Origin: Cliona cf. orientalis
Lineage: Eukaryota > Porifera > Demospongiae > Clionaida > Clionaidae
Length of the DNA stretch: 64,000 nt
Reading direction: 5' to 3'
Assembly: GCA_963930775.1 (NCBI GenBank)
Contig: OZ005697.1
Span: 6,284,292-6,348,291 of the forward strand
Shown: piece after piece, positions 43,763 to 54,967 of the stretch
Layout: each line of letters opens with the position of its first letter
Position numbering within the stretch: position 1 is the first letter of the stretch
Translations under genes and position numbers: made by a program
The notes under the pieces: generated by a model
What the model saw: only the letters and a program-made list of their open reading frames with translations
Database searches by the model: none
What the model was told of the DNA's origin: nothing

Positions 43763-44928
43763 ACAAAGGGACTTCAGGATATGTGCGAATAAGTCCACGG
43801 ACGCAACATTATGCCCACACAGTAAGTCCAATTTTTAGCTAGGTTGTCAGTTTGACATGTTCAAAGAGTGGGCCGATTGTCAGCCAATGTCAGTAGTAAT
43901 GAAATGGGGGCCACAACTGTGACAGTGGAGTGCGGGCTTTAAGGGGGGCGCAGAATTTTTCAAATGGGGCACATACACTTTGGCAAGACGAAGCATTGCA
44001 CGGCTTTGTACGCTTGGTAGCATCTGATCAACAGTTGATAAACTGCAAAGGCTGGCCTGTGATGCTCTAGAGGCCGAGAGCGAGATTTTAGAAAATGCAA
44101 GTGCAACCAGGGCATGAGTGGGAACCTCGCTTCGCTCGGAATTAATTTGCATTTGACTGGTTGTGATACTGAAGGGGGACATACATTTAGTTGTTGCGTC
44201 ACAATAGCTGGGTCATCCACTCTTGCTTCCAGTGATAGCCTCCCTGTGATCACTCTCACATTTTCTGCTTCAAGCGCATCATTCAACACTACAGACAGCT
44301 AAAGGGTTTGGAAAAGCAATGCAATACCAATGTTATTAATATTCAATTTTTAGCCTAATAGTGGGACAATGCTGTTCCTAGCTCTTATTCATAGGCCAAT
44401 TCCTAACTTACTAAAGTATTATTTGCAATGGATCAAGCATGAATAATAAAACAACTATGGTGATGGCATGACTAGAAGCATTGCTTATGACATACATAAA
44501 TTGTGATGACAAACATTAGAAAACAGTGGGCTCCTTTCTGTAATGATGGCCACCTGTTGCCATGCATACTCCCTGATCACAGCAGTGATGGTAGCTATGC
44601 TCGCATTGTCTGAAGGAATGGCACGAAGAAACGTCGGGAAGAGACGCTTGTCTGAGAGGATGATAGATGTAGCTGTAGGACTGATCTGCATGAGTCAGAC
44701 AGAAGAGTGAGGGAAAGAGACTCTGAGAGAGAGAAACTTCAAAGATGGAAAGAGAAGTACGAGCAAAGAGAGGACAAAATAGCCATTGATAATGTATGTA
44801 AGCACAAGCGTCATGCAACACTTTCAGTTCACATTTATAGAGCTCAAAATATTGGTCGGATACTAAGTTGGTCAAGAATAATCAATGTGCCATCCAAATT
44901 ATAGTATAGATATGTACGTTGAAAACGG

Positions 44929-47549
44929 GGTTGATACTTGATGTAAGAGTCACGAAATATGCTTGATCAGCACATTTTCCTGAATTCTATGTGTACATGT
45001 ATAGTTACAGTAGTGATATGCTTTATGCCTACAGTGCCCTCGGTGCCTCTGGTGTCCTCGGTGTCCATTGTTGCTTCTAGCTGTGAGGTGCTGCTATGAC
45101 AGTGGTGCCTTTAGTGCCTCTGGTGCCCTTGGTGTCCGTTGCTGTTTCTGTGAGATGCTTAAGTGACAGTGGTGCCTGCGGTGCCCCTGGTGTCCTCGGT
45201 GTCCCTTGCTATTTCTGTGAGTTGCTGCTGTGATAGAGGTGCCTGCGGTGCCCCTGGTGTCCTTGGTGTCTGTCGTTGCTTCTGTGAGTTGCTGCTGTGA
45301 CAGTGGTACCTGCGGTGCCCCTAGTGTCATTGGTGTCCGTAGTTGTTTCTGTGAGGTGCTTTAGTGACAGTGGTGCCTGTAGTGCCCTTGGTGTCCTTGG
45401 TGTCTGTTGTTGTTTCTGTGAGGTGCTTTGGTGATAGTGGTGCCTGCGGTGCCTTTGGTGTCCTTTGTGTCCGTAGTTGTTTCTATGAGGTGCTTTGGTG
45501 ACAGTGGTGCCTGTAGTGCCCCTGGTGTCCTTGGTGTCTGTTGTTGCTTCTGTGAGATACAGCTATGACAGTGGTGCCTGTAGTGCCTTTGGTGCCCTTG
45601 GTGTCCGTTGCTGTTTCTGTGAGGTGCTGCAGTGACAGTGGTGCCTGTGGTGTCCTTGGTGTCCTCAGTGTCCCTTGCTATTTCTGTGAGTTGCTGCTAT
45701 GACAGTGGTGCCTGTGGTGCCCTTGGTGTCCTCGGTGTCCCTTGCTATTTCTGTGAGTTGCTGCTGTGACAGTGGTGCCTGTGGTGCCCCTGGTGTCCTT
45801 GGTGTCTGTTGTAGTTTCTGTGAGGTGCTGCAGTGACAGTGGTGCCTGTTGTGCCCTCAGTGTCCCTTGCTGTCTCTGTGAGGTACGTGCTGCAGTGACA
45901 TTGGTGCCTGCAGTGCCCCTGGTGTCCTTGGTGTCCTTGATGTTCATTGCTGTTTCTGTGAGTCGCTGCGGTGAAAGAGGTGCCTGTGGTGCCCCTAGTG
46001 TCCTCGGTGTCCATTGCTGTTTTAGCAATGTCACTGCAGCATGTTACAGAAACAGTAAGGGGCACCTCAGGCACCTCAGGCACCACTATCACCGCAGCAC
46101 CTCACAGAAACAACAACAGACACCAAGGACACCAGAGGCACTACAGGTAGGCCTTGCCCAATTATGCTCCAAAATTTACCCATTAGTCAAGTCTACAAGT
46201 CTCATGTTTTTCACCTATTAGTCTCAAGACTCACACCTATAAGTCTCAATGAAAACTGTATATATACATCTCGAAAAATGACTAAAATTTGTTATTGTAC
46301 TGTAACATAATGGATGCCTCAATATAGTCTTCCAGTGAAGAGTAAAGTTGATCAACAGGTGCTTTACTAGAATCACTAACAACTTGCCATAGCTACTCGG
46401 GCCATGTACTCAGGTGCAAAGGTCATAGCTATTGGAATTTTGAATTTTGAGCTACGTACTTAGCAATTTTTTTCTGGTGTGCAATGGTCATAACTGTTTT
46501 AATGATTCGAATTTTTGGGGAAATAGTGCCTATTAGTCTTGGCATTATTCTCAATGCTCTGTGTTACCTATTAGTCTCAAAATTATGCTAGCATAATTGG
46601 GCAAGGCCTAACTACAGGCACCACTGTCACCAAAGCACCTCACAGAAACAATTATGGACACCAAGGACACCAAAGGCACCGCAGGCACCAATGTCACCAA
46701 AGCACCTCACAGAAACAACAACAGATACCAAGGACACCAAGGGCACTACAGGCACCACTGTCACCAAAGCACCTCACAGAAACAACTACGGACACCAATG
46801 ACACTAGGGGCACCGCAGGCACCACTGTCACAGCAGCAACTCACAGAAACAGCAACGGATACCAAGGGCATCAGATGCACTACAGGCACCACTGTCATAG
46901 CTGTACCTCACAGAAGCAACAACAGACACCAAGGACACCAGAGGCACCGCAGGCACCACTGTCTTAGCAGCAACTCACAGAAACAATGACAGACACCAAG
47001 GACACCAGGGGCACCACAGGCACCACTGTCACCAAAGCACCTCACAGAAATAACTACGGACACCAAGGACACCAAAGGCACCGCAGGCACCACTGTCACA
47101 GTAGCAACTCACAGAAATAGCAAGGGACACCGAGGACACCAGGGGCACCACAGGCACCACTGTCACAGCAGCAACTCACAGAAATAGCAAGGGACACCGA
47201 GGACACCAGGGGCACCGCAGGAACCACTGTCACAGCAGCAACTCACAGAAATAGCAAGGGACACCGAGGACACCAAGGGCACCACAGGCACCACTGTCAC
47301 TTAAGCATCTCACAGAAACAGCAACGGACACCAAGGGCACCAGAGGCTTAGTACTAAAGGCACCACTGTCATAGCAGCACCTCACAGCTAGAAGCAACAA
47401 TGGACACCGAGGACACCAGAGGCACCGAGGGCACTGTAGGCATTACTGTCACTAAAGCATATCACTACTGTAACTATACATGTACACATAGAATTCAGGA
47501 AAATGTGCTGATCAAGCATATTTCGTGACTCTTACATCAAGTATCAACC
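44929..47549. mobile_element. 2.6-kb fold-back element with arms of 67-bp tandem repeats
   Basis: The left tip GGTTGATACTTGATGTAAGA and the right tip are inverse and continue as about 1-kb inverted arms. Each arm is a tandem array of a 67-bp unit (caggcacca.tgtca...), about 12-15 units per arm. The 67-bp spacing was counted directly at 46615, 46682, 46749 and 46816. The arms meet at about 46025-46075. The flanks are gaaaacgg (44921-44928) and gaaaacag (47550-47557), an 8-bp direct repeat with one mismatch. The unit length is not a multiple of three, so open frames across it are not coding. A hAT-type MITE (46148) has inserted in the right arm near the centre. Confidence 0.82.
46148..46610. 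mobile_element. 463-bp hAT-type MITE inside the fold-back element
   Basis: TAGGCCTTGCCCAATTATGC and its inverse form the ends. The 8-bp repeat actacagg lies at 46140-46147 and 46611-46618. The interior repeats ctattagtctc motifs. It is related to the element at 12829-13343. It inserted after the fold-back arms existed, because the target is part of the 67-bp unit. Confidence 0.82.
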
Positions 47550-48380
47550 GAAAACAGCTAAATTAAAAAAAATTAGATTATTATACCTGATCATGAGTGA
47601 AGCTCCTGGTGCATTCTCAGCCACTGTCACAGCACCACTAGAACACCCAGGACCAATTATCATGTGACGAACATCCCTCTCTCCAAGCTGATTAATAAAG
47701 GTTCTAGTTGCACTAATACGACCACACTGCATTCAAGGTTTGTGTGTGAGTGCATGAGTATTAGCTAGCATGAATGTATGTGCAAGATGATCTATATCAA
47801 CACTAGGCTAATTCCCTTGGACTTGACAGTTACAACTTAATAATATGCCCATTTTCCAGATGCACATTAAAATGCAAAAGCTCGGCACTACATAATTATT
47901 AAAATTTTCCTTGGCCACTGAGAGTTAATGATATGATCATTTTCTTGGCGGCAGCAGCTGCAGTGTGCCCCCTGGCCCTCACCCTAGTGTTCATGGTGTT
48001 GCACGGGAAGAAGCCCATCAAATACAGAGGAGTCTTGTTGAAGCTGCCGAATGGACGACATATCTCCAGATCATCCGTGTTGTTTGCGCAGTCACTCTCA
48101 TCGCAGAGATCGAGGGAGAGAGATGGAGCAGCGAAGAGAAGCAATAGTCAGCTAACCAGCGTTGGTTGCCCGAGCCCTCATGTTCCACTTGGTCTGCTGA
48201 TGATGAACTCCGAACCCCACTGAAGGTTGTGATGTCACTATTAGGGCATGGGCATGCGCACATGGGCACACGGCTTAGTGCACATTGGTCAGACTGAATT
48301 GGATACAAAGCTAAGATAAGATTATAGCCAAATGAAACAATGTGGATGAATTTAATTTTGCTGTTTATGCAGAGTGGAGG

Positions 48381-48422
48381 TAGTCTCGTGCCCGTGCGAT
48401 AAAGAGGCTGGGCACGAGACTA
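48381..48422. mobile_element. 42-bp palindromic element, 9-bp target duplication
   Basis: TAGTCTCGTGCCC and its inverse GGGCACGAGACTA surround a 16-base loop. The 9-bp repeat gagtggagg lies at 48372-48380 and 48423-48431. This is the shortest member of the family in the window. Confidence 0.78.
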
Positions 48423-48839
48423 GAGTGGAGGCATAAATAGCTGAAAGAAGGAATTTTGGCGTATACACCTGCAGTCGAAATCTTCAAACCAGATGCATCA
48501 CAGTGGTACATAAGGCCACACAAATAAAATTAATTGTTTCTCAGGCCCGCCCGCATCGGATTTTCCACCCCGCATGGGGCTTTTTTTAAGGGGTTGGTGT
48601 ACATTTTGTCTGGTAAAGGTCATCATAGCCATATGTAAGTACTATAATTGGGGCGTGGCATCACGTACCTCGCACTATTGAACCCATTATCCTTGGCCTT
48701 CATCCTCTGCAGCTACAGTTTTCACCAGAGTATGATTGAACTTAACTTGTAATAATCCAGTAGTACCATACTACTCGAGTGAGTGTTTTGAGGATATCTG
48801 TGTACTGTACACTGTGCTTGCCAGACAGAGTGTACTATT

Positions 48840-49155
48840 CAGGGGCGTAGCCAGGATTTCTGAGGGGGTTTCCTAGCAGTTGCGCGCGAAGCGCGCGCGA
48901 AAAATTTAACGACCACGCCCTATGATTAACGATCGCATTTTCAGCAAGAGTTTGCCAGATTCTCGAGATTTTGGCAGGGAAAAGCACAACAGGAGGAGAT
49001 CTAAGCTAAGTTTCAGGAGATTTTAGTGCCTGTATATTAAATTTGGAAACCAAGGGGGATTTCCTGATGGCTAAATCATACTAAGATAGCTAATACTGAA
49101 TCTGACTGCCAGGGGGGTTTCCGGGCAACAAGGAAACAACTAAGCTACGCCCCTG
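48840..49155. mobile_element. 316-bp hAT-like MITE with 5-bp target duplication
   Basis: CAGGGGCGTAGCCAGGATTT at the left and GCTACGCCCCTG at the right are inverse. ctatt flanks both ends (48835-48839 and 49156-49160). Isolated similar ends occur at about 13360 and 15138. Confidence 0.75.
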
Positions 49156-49539
49156 CTATTGCTAGGAAACTGAGCATAACTGAATTGTTTTTATATCAGA
49201 CTCTTTTGTAGTTAACTCTTAATGTGTATGTCTTTTCTGGAACTTTCTATGTGCATTCAATGTAGCTATGTTTGAAATTTGAAAAAAAAAAATCCAATTA
49301 AAAAAAAAAAGCCTCATCCCCTCATCGATTTAAGGAAATATATGCCCGAGAAACAAGTAATTTTTTTTGTTCGGCCTAACTGAACCACTGCCAGTAGCTT
49401 GTGAAGATATATTATCACTAGTTTCCATCAGTAACACATGCTATGCACTAGGAGGGTGGCGGAACGACTCAGAATCACACCTTAATCAAGCACTCCATGC
49501 CACAGTTGACAATCTTGTTTGTATTTACTGCCAGTGAGA

Positions 49540-49850
49540 ACACCAGCAGTAGTGAGTCTGATACTTCCTCAGTTTGGAAGACATTACCTAACACTCCAAC
49601 CTATCGACCAGCTGCTGCCGTGCTAGCTGGAAGTCTTCTTGCTTTGGGAGGGTGTGAATTGTCTACAGGCGGAGCTGAAATATGCATGAAAGAAGTCCAT
49701 ATGTATTCTCCCTCCACCAACTCCTGGATCTACATTTATTTAGTAATCTGCCTATTCCAAGATCTAAAAATGCAGTTGCTGTTTTATCATCTACTGAAAT
49801 ACTGGTAATCGGTGGCTCAATAGGATCTGTAAATGCGAATACTATCATCA
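49540..49850 (+). pseudogene. Kelch-repeat fragment
   Basis: The first frame gives VWKTLPNTPTYRPAAAVLAG, then LLALGG and VHMYSPSTNSWI. After a frame change near 49730 the next repeat follows (LPIPRSKNAVAVLSSTEILVIGG). These are two kelch beta-propeller blades with the usual di-Gly. Only about 90 residues are present and no start or partner domain is visible, so it is either a broken copy or two exons of a gene not otherwise seen. The frame change inside the loop argues for a broken copy. Confidence 0.6.
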
Positions 49851-49889
49851 AAGGTACACTTGAAATTAGTATAGAAAAGATTTAGACTA

Positions 49890-50459
49890 AGTGTGGATAG
49901 TTTATAGCCACATTTGGCGATATTAACTTTCATGAGTGTTAGTATGTGTTCCATAAAATTATTGATCCTACTAGCTATAATACTATTGTGATTTTGGGAG
50001 CAGCTTAGTGCCCAAGTATCATAATACCTCACCTACTCCTGATCTCATGATCTCTTACGATGTGCATGCTAGTACGAAACAAGATGACCTCTCTAGTATC
50101 CTGGCATGAACTATTAATTATTACGATCTTACATTTCCAGTGACTCACATCGTTTTCAGCCATAACATTATGCACACATGCATCCCAAGGCCTATTAAAG
50201 CCTGTATAAATCAGTGTGAAATGTAATTGGAGATGTAGACACAGACATAATAATAATATTGCTGAGGTCCCTAGCACTAAGAAACTAGTTGACCCTTTTT
50301 AATTATACAAAATGCATGTACAATACATAATTGTGTTTCTATTTAATTATTAAGTTCTGCTTTGTTCAAAGAGTAGCTAGCTAAGTACTATGACTACGAA
50401 ATAAGATGACATAATTCCTTATTAAAGTGAGTCGTACGTAATAACATTAACCATCATAA
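49890..50459. other. Intergenic stretch downstream of transporter copy 4
   Basis: No gene or repeat is supported. Confidence 0.4.
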
Positions 50460-52322
50460 TTATGCACTCTCTTCAAGTCTGCTACGTTCTTCAATATCAC
50501 GACCAATAACAGCGATAGCAAATCTCTGGTCGTAAGGTCTGTCATCTCTCTCCCTGTACTTGTATCTCCTGGCTACCACTAGCAACAGGATAAGGCCAAT
50601 CAGTGCAACAATACACGTGAAGAGAAGGTAGCTAAAGCCACAGTTGGTGACTGGAGGATGCTCTCTCATGTGCTCACTGTCCCAGAGGGATTCAGATGAG
50701 AATGGTATTAAAGCTAGTCCACTGATAAGCTGGTAGACAGCCCTGATACAAAAAAAGACTCCAACTAGAAGACCTTTCATGGAGGAAGGACTCTGAGCCG
50801 AGATAAACTCGAAAGATGTAGCCATCACTAGTGGCTTGCCTACTCCAATGAGTATACCAGGAAGCAAAGAAGCAGCCCAGTGGAGGTGAAGAAGATGAGG
50901 GTTAGAGATGTGGATGAACATACACATGCTATTGTCAGCATTACCACTTTCTTTTGCAACGTGATGCCCTACTAGATCAATGCAAAGCATACTAACAACA
51001 CCTAGGAGATGTAGAATGACTGCCAGGATCAAGCGAGAGAAAATGCTTGGTGCATATCTGCGAAGAGCAGAGAATATAATCCACACATATAATGGTAAAA
51101 TTATTACCGAAACCAGGTTTTGCAAGGATCCCTTTGTAAGCAGAATGAATCTAGAAGAACAAGAGTGGTTAAGTGCAGAGGACTGTTCTCCACTGATATG
51201 AATTCCAAATAGAAAGGAAACAATGTTTGAAGTTGGAACATCCAAGACAAACACAGTGCCAAGGACCACAAACACTAAAAGAATTCTCAAGAAAGTCTTC
51301 ACATCTTCGACCTGTTCTGTTGTGAATGGTCCTCCAAATCTCTCCTTGGCAAAGTCAATTCTTGATGGTAACTCATCATCACAGTAAGTAAAGGCACTAC
51401 GTTGAAATGGATACTTGTGCTTCCTAGCGAAATTAAGAACTTTATAAACAACCTTGTATGGATTTTGGTGCCCAGACTCAGAATAAAAATCACAGTACTT
51501 CAAAGATAAAATAACAAAAAAGTTTAGTGCTGTCAAAATCAGTGATCCATAACCAATTACATGTCCATTAGCAGTGGTACTACTAATACGAGATTTTACT
51601 TCACAAATATACACAGCAAACAGTATCTGGATGATTAACTTTCCTATGCTATCAGCCCAGATGACCCAGTGTATGAAGAGTGCTAGAGATGAACTTGGAG
51701 CCTCAAGGAGCTGGTCAAGTCCAAATGGAATGAAATTAGCCTGATAGCCAGTGCGACCAAAAAGAAAAACAACGATGATAATGACAAAAAAGGTATTGAC
51801 CGAAGATCGTATTATACCACGATCACTCAAGTGCTGCAAACTAATACTTCCACCTTCAATTATTGTGATTATTAAAGCATCACAAAGTGTAAGAATGAGG
51901 CAGGGTGCAAACATCAAGCACACACTGGCAAAAATGATTCGGTAGCGACCACAGTAGACATCAGCAAGAAACCCGCTTATAGGATAAAAGAGACCAAATA
52001 AAGCCAAAATTGAGTGCAACATCAGCGAAGTATGGCCCATTTTATCATAAAGACATCCTAGCTCTGTGAGAGTATTGATAATCACTGAATAGAAGAGACT
52101 CACAAAAACATTGATAAGAATAATGACGATGGTAGCCTTTGTCACTGAATCAGATTTGCATGTGAATCTTGACAATAGATGCTTCACACAAGTAGATCTA
52201 TATGTGTTCAACTCTACAGACACTGATGAAGTTGTCTTAGAGTTGATTGATGCTGCTCCACGAGGAGGAGAGAGGAGAGGCTGCCTCTCATGATCAGATA
52301 ATGCTGGAAATCTTTCCTGCAT
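50460..52322 (-). CDS. POT/SLC15-like transporter, diverged copy 4
   Basis: An intronless 620-residue frame from an ATG at 52322. It shares with copies 1-3 the YPISGFLADVYCGR segment, the FGRTGYQANFIPFGLDQLLEAPS region, RIDFAKERFGGPFTTEQVEDVKTF, the EFISAQSPSSMKGLL motif and HPPVTNCGF. About 12 hydrophobic segments are present. The loop sequences, N-terminus and C-terminal tail differ strongly, so this is an older paralog. As in the others, TM1 lacks the ExxER motif. It may carry peptides or another solute; the substrate cannot be read from the sequence. The frame is intact. Its ATG lies about 940 bp from the 3' end of the dynein C-terminal block. Confidence 0.85.
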   Translation of the reverse strand: MQERFPALSDHERQPLLSPPRGAASINSKTTSSVSVELNTYRSTCVKHLLSRFTCKSDSVTKATIVIILINVFVSLFYSVIINTLTELGCLYDKMGHTSLMLHSILALFGLFYPISGFLADVYCGRYRIIFASVCLMFAPCLILTLCDALIITIIEGGSISLQHLSDRGIIRSSVNTFFVIIIVVFLFGRTGYQANFIPFGLDQLLEAPSSSLALFIHWVIWADSIGKLIIQILFAVYICEVKSRISSTTANGHVIGYGSLILTALNFFVILSLKYCDFYSESGHQNPYKVVYKVLNFARKHKYPFQRSAFTYCDDELPSRIDFAKERFGGPFTTEQVEDVKTFLRILLVFVVLGTVFVLDVPTSNIVSFLFGIHISGEQSSALNHSCSSRFILLTKGSLQNLVSVIILPLYVWIIFSALRRYAPSIFSRLILAVILHLLGVVSMLCIDLVGHHVAKESGNADNSMCMFIHISNPHLLHLHWAASLLPGILIGVGKPLVMATSFEFISAQSPSSMKGLLVGVFFCIRAVYQLISGLALIPFSSESLWDSEHMREHPPVTNCGFSYLLFTCIVALIGLILLLVVARRYKYRERDDRPYDQRFAIAVIGRDIEERSRLEESA

Positions 52323-53263
52323 TTTATTAGATTAAAAATAAATCAAAATTTGCTATGTACTAGCTAAAACTTATTTCCATTGAGTCCAAGAATATAGCTA
52401 TACACTGGTTGATTGTGCTTGCCCAATAAAAATACCACCTACAAGTCCCTAGAAATTTTTGAAGGAATCCCTTATGACTTTGTTGAATTTGTCATTCTAC
52501 AATCATGTTTACTGTTGATGGATGACCTACTGTGGAGATGTACATGTTGTGGTAATGCCTGTCATACGTGAGTATCTAAACAACGTTAACATGCAGAATG
52601 ATATCTAGACTGGCTAACTGTTTTACTCATACATGAATCACAACCTTCCGAACAGATGTAGCAGCATGTCGTAGCAGCAGCTGAAATGTGTATAGCACAA
52701 GTTATACATGTATAGCTATAGCTATATTATAATTATATAATGTAAACTGCCAACTTCATTGTGCTACAGTCGTGTACTCTGTATGTAAAATGTTGTAATA
52801 GGCTAACAATTAAAGGGTATGAGGCTTAATTGCTAGAACGTTTCAGAGTCAAGTTAATTGTGTCACCATATCATTTTTCTCAAACCTGGTAGTTTTAGGG
52901 GTAGTGAAAACACAATCCGATGAAAAGAAAATAATTATTAATGATCTTTAAATTCTTTGATTCTAACGAATCCTTCGGCTTGACCATGAGATTGGATAAT
53001 GTACCCTATAGCTAGCTAGCAGTATAGTACATTAATGGCATCCTGGCCAGATTCCATATCATCATAATAATACTCGGCCCAGGATTGCAGCAGACAGGAT
53101 CCTAGCTATTGCTGACTGTATAATTATACACTTGACAGTAGCTATAATAATAATAATCATCTAACGACAAAATGCATACAGTCCATTGCAATCAGACTCG
53201 CGTTCTATTTCTAACTAATGGGAAGTCCTGGAAATCGATTAAAATTATCAGAATTCGTAATTT
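52323..53263. other. Intergenic stretch between transporter copy 4 and the dynein block
   Basis: No gene is supported. The sequence is AT-rich with no clear repeat. The promoter of transporter copy 4 and the 3' end of the dynein transcript would lie here. Confidence 0.4.
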
Positions 53264-53463
53264 TCAAAGTCCAGAGGAAAGCAAGGCCACACCCCTTTCA
53301 TAGTAGGAGTGGTCACCTGATGATGTCATCCCCTCAGCCTTGAAGTCCAGCGTAAAGAGGAGCTCAGAGCGAGTGCTGTTCAGGTACACAGGCAACGTCA
53401 CCTATAGAGACACACACAATCATCAAACTTTCTTTACAAGTGGTCACTAAAATTCAATAATTA

Positions 53464-53839
53464 CATAGTTGCCAAGTTTATAGAAACACAGACCGGGACA
53501 AATACTGCCCCGCCCACAGCCACACCCACACCAAATTGACCGCTTCTCTAATTACACGAAAAGTGGGTGGAGCTTGTAATGTTTGATTGGTTTTTTGGCT
53601 GTTCAGAAAAGGCCTAAAGGTGAGATACCTCGTGTAGCTCAGTAAAATGATGAATACTTGTAAGTTTTATACACTGAAACAAGCAAAATAATTGCGAATT
53701 CATGTAGCTCTGTTCAGTTGTAGATAAAATAAGGCCTTTTTTGTAAAAATCCGGGACAAACACTAAACCGGGACACCACCGGGACAGGAGGTCAAATACC
53801 GGGACTGTCCCGGCCAAACCGGGACACTTGGCAACTATG
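53464..53839. mobile_element. 376-bp MITE, CATAGTTGCCAAGT termini, 6-bp duplication
   Basis: The ends CATAGTTGCCAAGT and ACTTGGCAACTATG are exact inverses. taatta flanks both (53458-53463 and 53840-53845). It is the same family as 24175-24479 and lies in the intron next to the last dynein exon. Confidence 0.78.
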
Positions 53840-54258
53840 TAATTATAACAACTATCCTCAGCATTACTAATGCACCTTTTTGTCAGACATTTTTGACATT
53901 TCAGCAGGATTCACCCTATATACCAAAAGAAATGGAAGTTGGTGAATTATATAATAATAATAATTATTATTATTATTCAGTATTATTATAATTGCAGTTA
54001 CTGTCACTAATGCACTCTCATAGCAGTTCTCGTGGGTATATTATACCAAAGCAAAAAAATTTAATAATAATTGCTACTATAGCTAGTACTCACCTGACCC
54101 ACTCAAGTGTAGTTAGAGGCAACTCAGTGAGGATGGTGGCTGTCAGCTCCAATGTGTTCTTAGAGCACTTGGCACCCTGGAGCTTCAGACCTGTGCAGGG
54201 AGCCAAGAGAATGGGTACCAGCACGTACACACATGCATACACTGCACATGTACACACA

Positions 54259-54259
54259 T

Positions 54260-54308
<49 letters not shown>
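54259..54308. repeat. (CA)n microsatellite
   Basis: An uninterrupted run of about 24 CA units in a dynein intron, embedded in looser acatg/cacatg sequence. Confidence 0.95.
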
Positions 54309-54310
<2 letters not shown>

Positions 54311-54653
54311 TCCACACCCATGTACACATACATACATGTACCTGTTACGCCAAAACTGCAATCGTTCAGTTTTCCTTTGAAATCAACATGCACCTATACA
54401 ACAAAATAAGGTAGCACAAGTAAAGAAAAGCTCCTTCAACAGGTTAGGTGATACTCACATCGAGGTAGAGTTCTTCCAGTGACCAGTTGTTAGCCTGGGC
54501 TACGTACTGTCGGGTGGCTGTGATGTAAGCTTCTGGAGTGAACAAACCACCAAGCCAGATGTGCACCGTCTAAAACAGCAAAACAGGTTTAATGCACAAG
54601 CATCGATACTCAAATATCTTCGCTAATTACTATGGTACAATTAAATCCTTATA

Positions 54654-54967
54654 CAGGCCTTCATTTAGAAACTTTCCCAGGGGGGGGCACAGCGAGCTAG
54701 TATGAGATCAAGGGGGTGCAAGACTATTTTCCGTGCACATGATCTCTAGGGGGGTCTGGGGGCATGCTCCCCCAGAAAATTTTTGCATTTTGGACTCCTG
54801 GAGATTGCTTCTGGTGCACTCTCAGGCACTACATTTTGAATACTTAACATCATGAGTATTATTCATGTTAGGTGATTTCTTGACTTTATGCGTGTGATAA
54901 TACCAGCTTTATAAGGGGGGGGGGGGGGGCAAGGCCCCCCCCCCCCCCCCCCCCAAATGAAGCCCTG
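54654..54967. mobile_element. 314-bp hAT-like MITE with 5-bp target duplication
   Basis: The left end CAGGCCTTCATTTAG and the right end AAATGAAGCCCTG are inverse. ttata flanks both (54649-54653 and 54968-54972). The right part contains long G and C homopolymers. It is related to 36995-37894. Confidence 0.75.

Larger units (their letters stand above)
44185..48147 (-). pseudogene. GABA-B-like receptor, ligand-binding domain exons (probably broken)
   Basis: The exons on the minus strand are about 48147-47920 (signal-like LLLLFAAPSLSL, then PLYLMGFFP), 47726-47587 (TFINQLGERDVRHMIIGPGCSSGAVTVAENAP), 44685-44515 (ATSIILSDKRLFPTFLRAIPSD...) and 44298-44185 (VVLNDALEAENVRVITGR...). The GPGCSS..VAE and LSDK..FPTF.R.IPSD motifs identify the periplasmic-binding-like extracellular domain of class C GABA-B-type receptors. 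No seven-helix region is seen. The first exon has no in-frame ATG after the last stop. The 47726-47587 exon leaves two bases while the next exon starts in phase 0, so one base is missing or an exon is unseen. A 2.6-kb fold-back element fills the intron. Confidence 0.68.

Noticed and set aside
45094-47099. Open frames rich in Thr, His and Gly on both strands
   Set aside because: They lie wholly inside the 67-bp tandem repeats of the fold-back arms; the unit is not a multiple of three, so the frames are by-products of repetition.
44929-47549. CRISPR-like array
   Set aside because: The 67-bp repeats are contiguous without unique spacers and are inverted about a centre; the sequence is eukaryotic.
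53992-54414. Open frames with His-Thr or Val-Cys runs
   Set aside because: They come from the (CA)n microsatellite and overlap conserved dynein exons on the minus strand.
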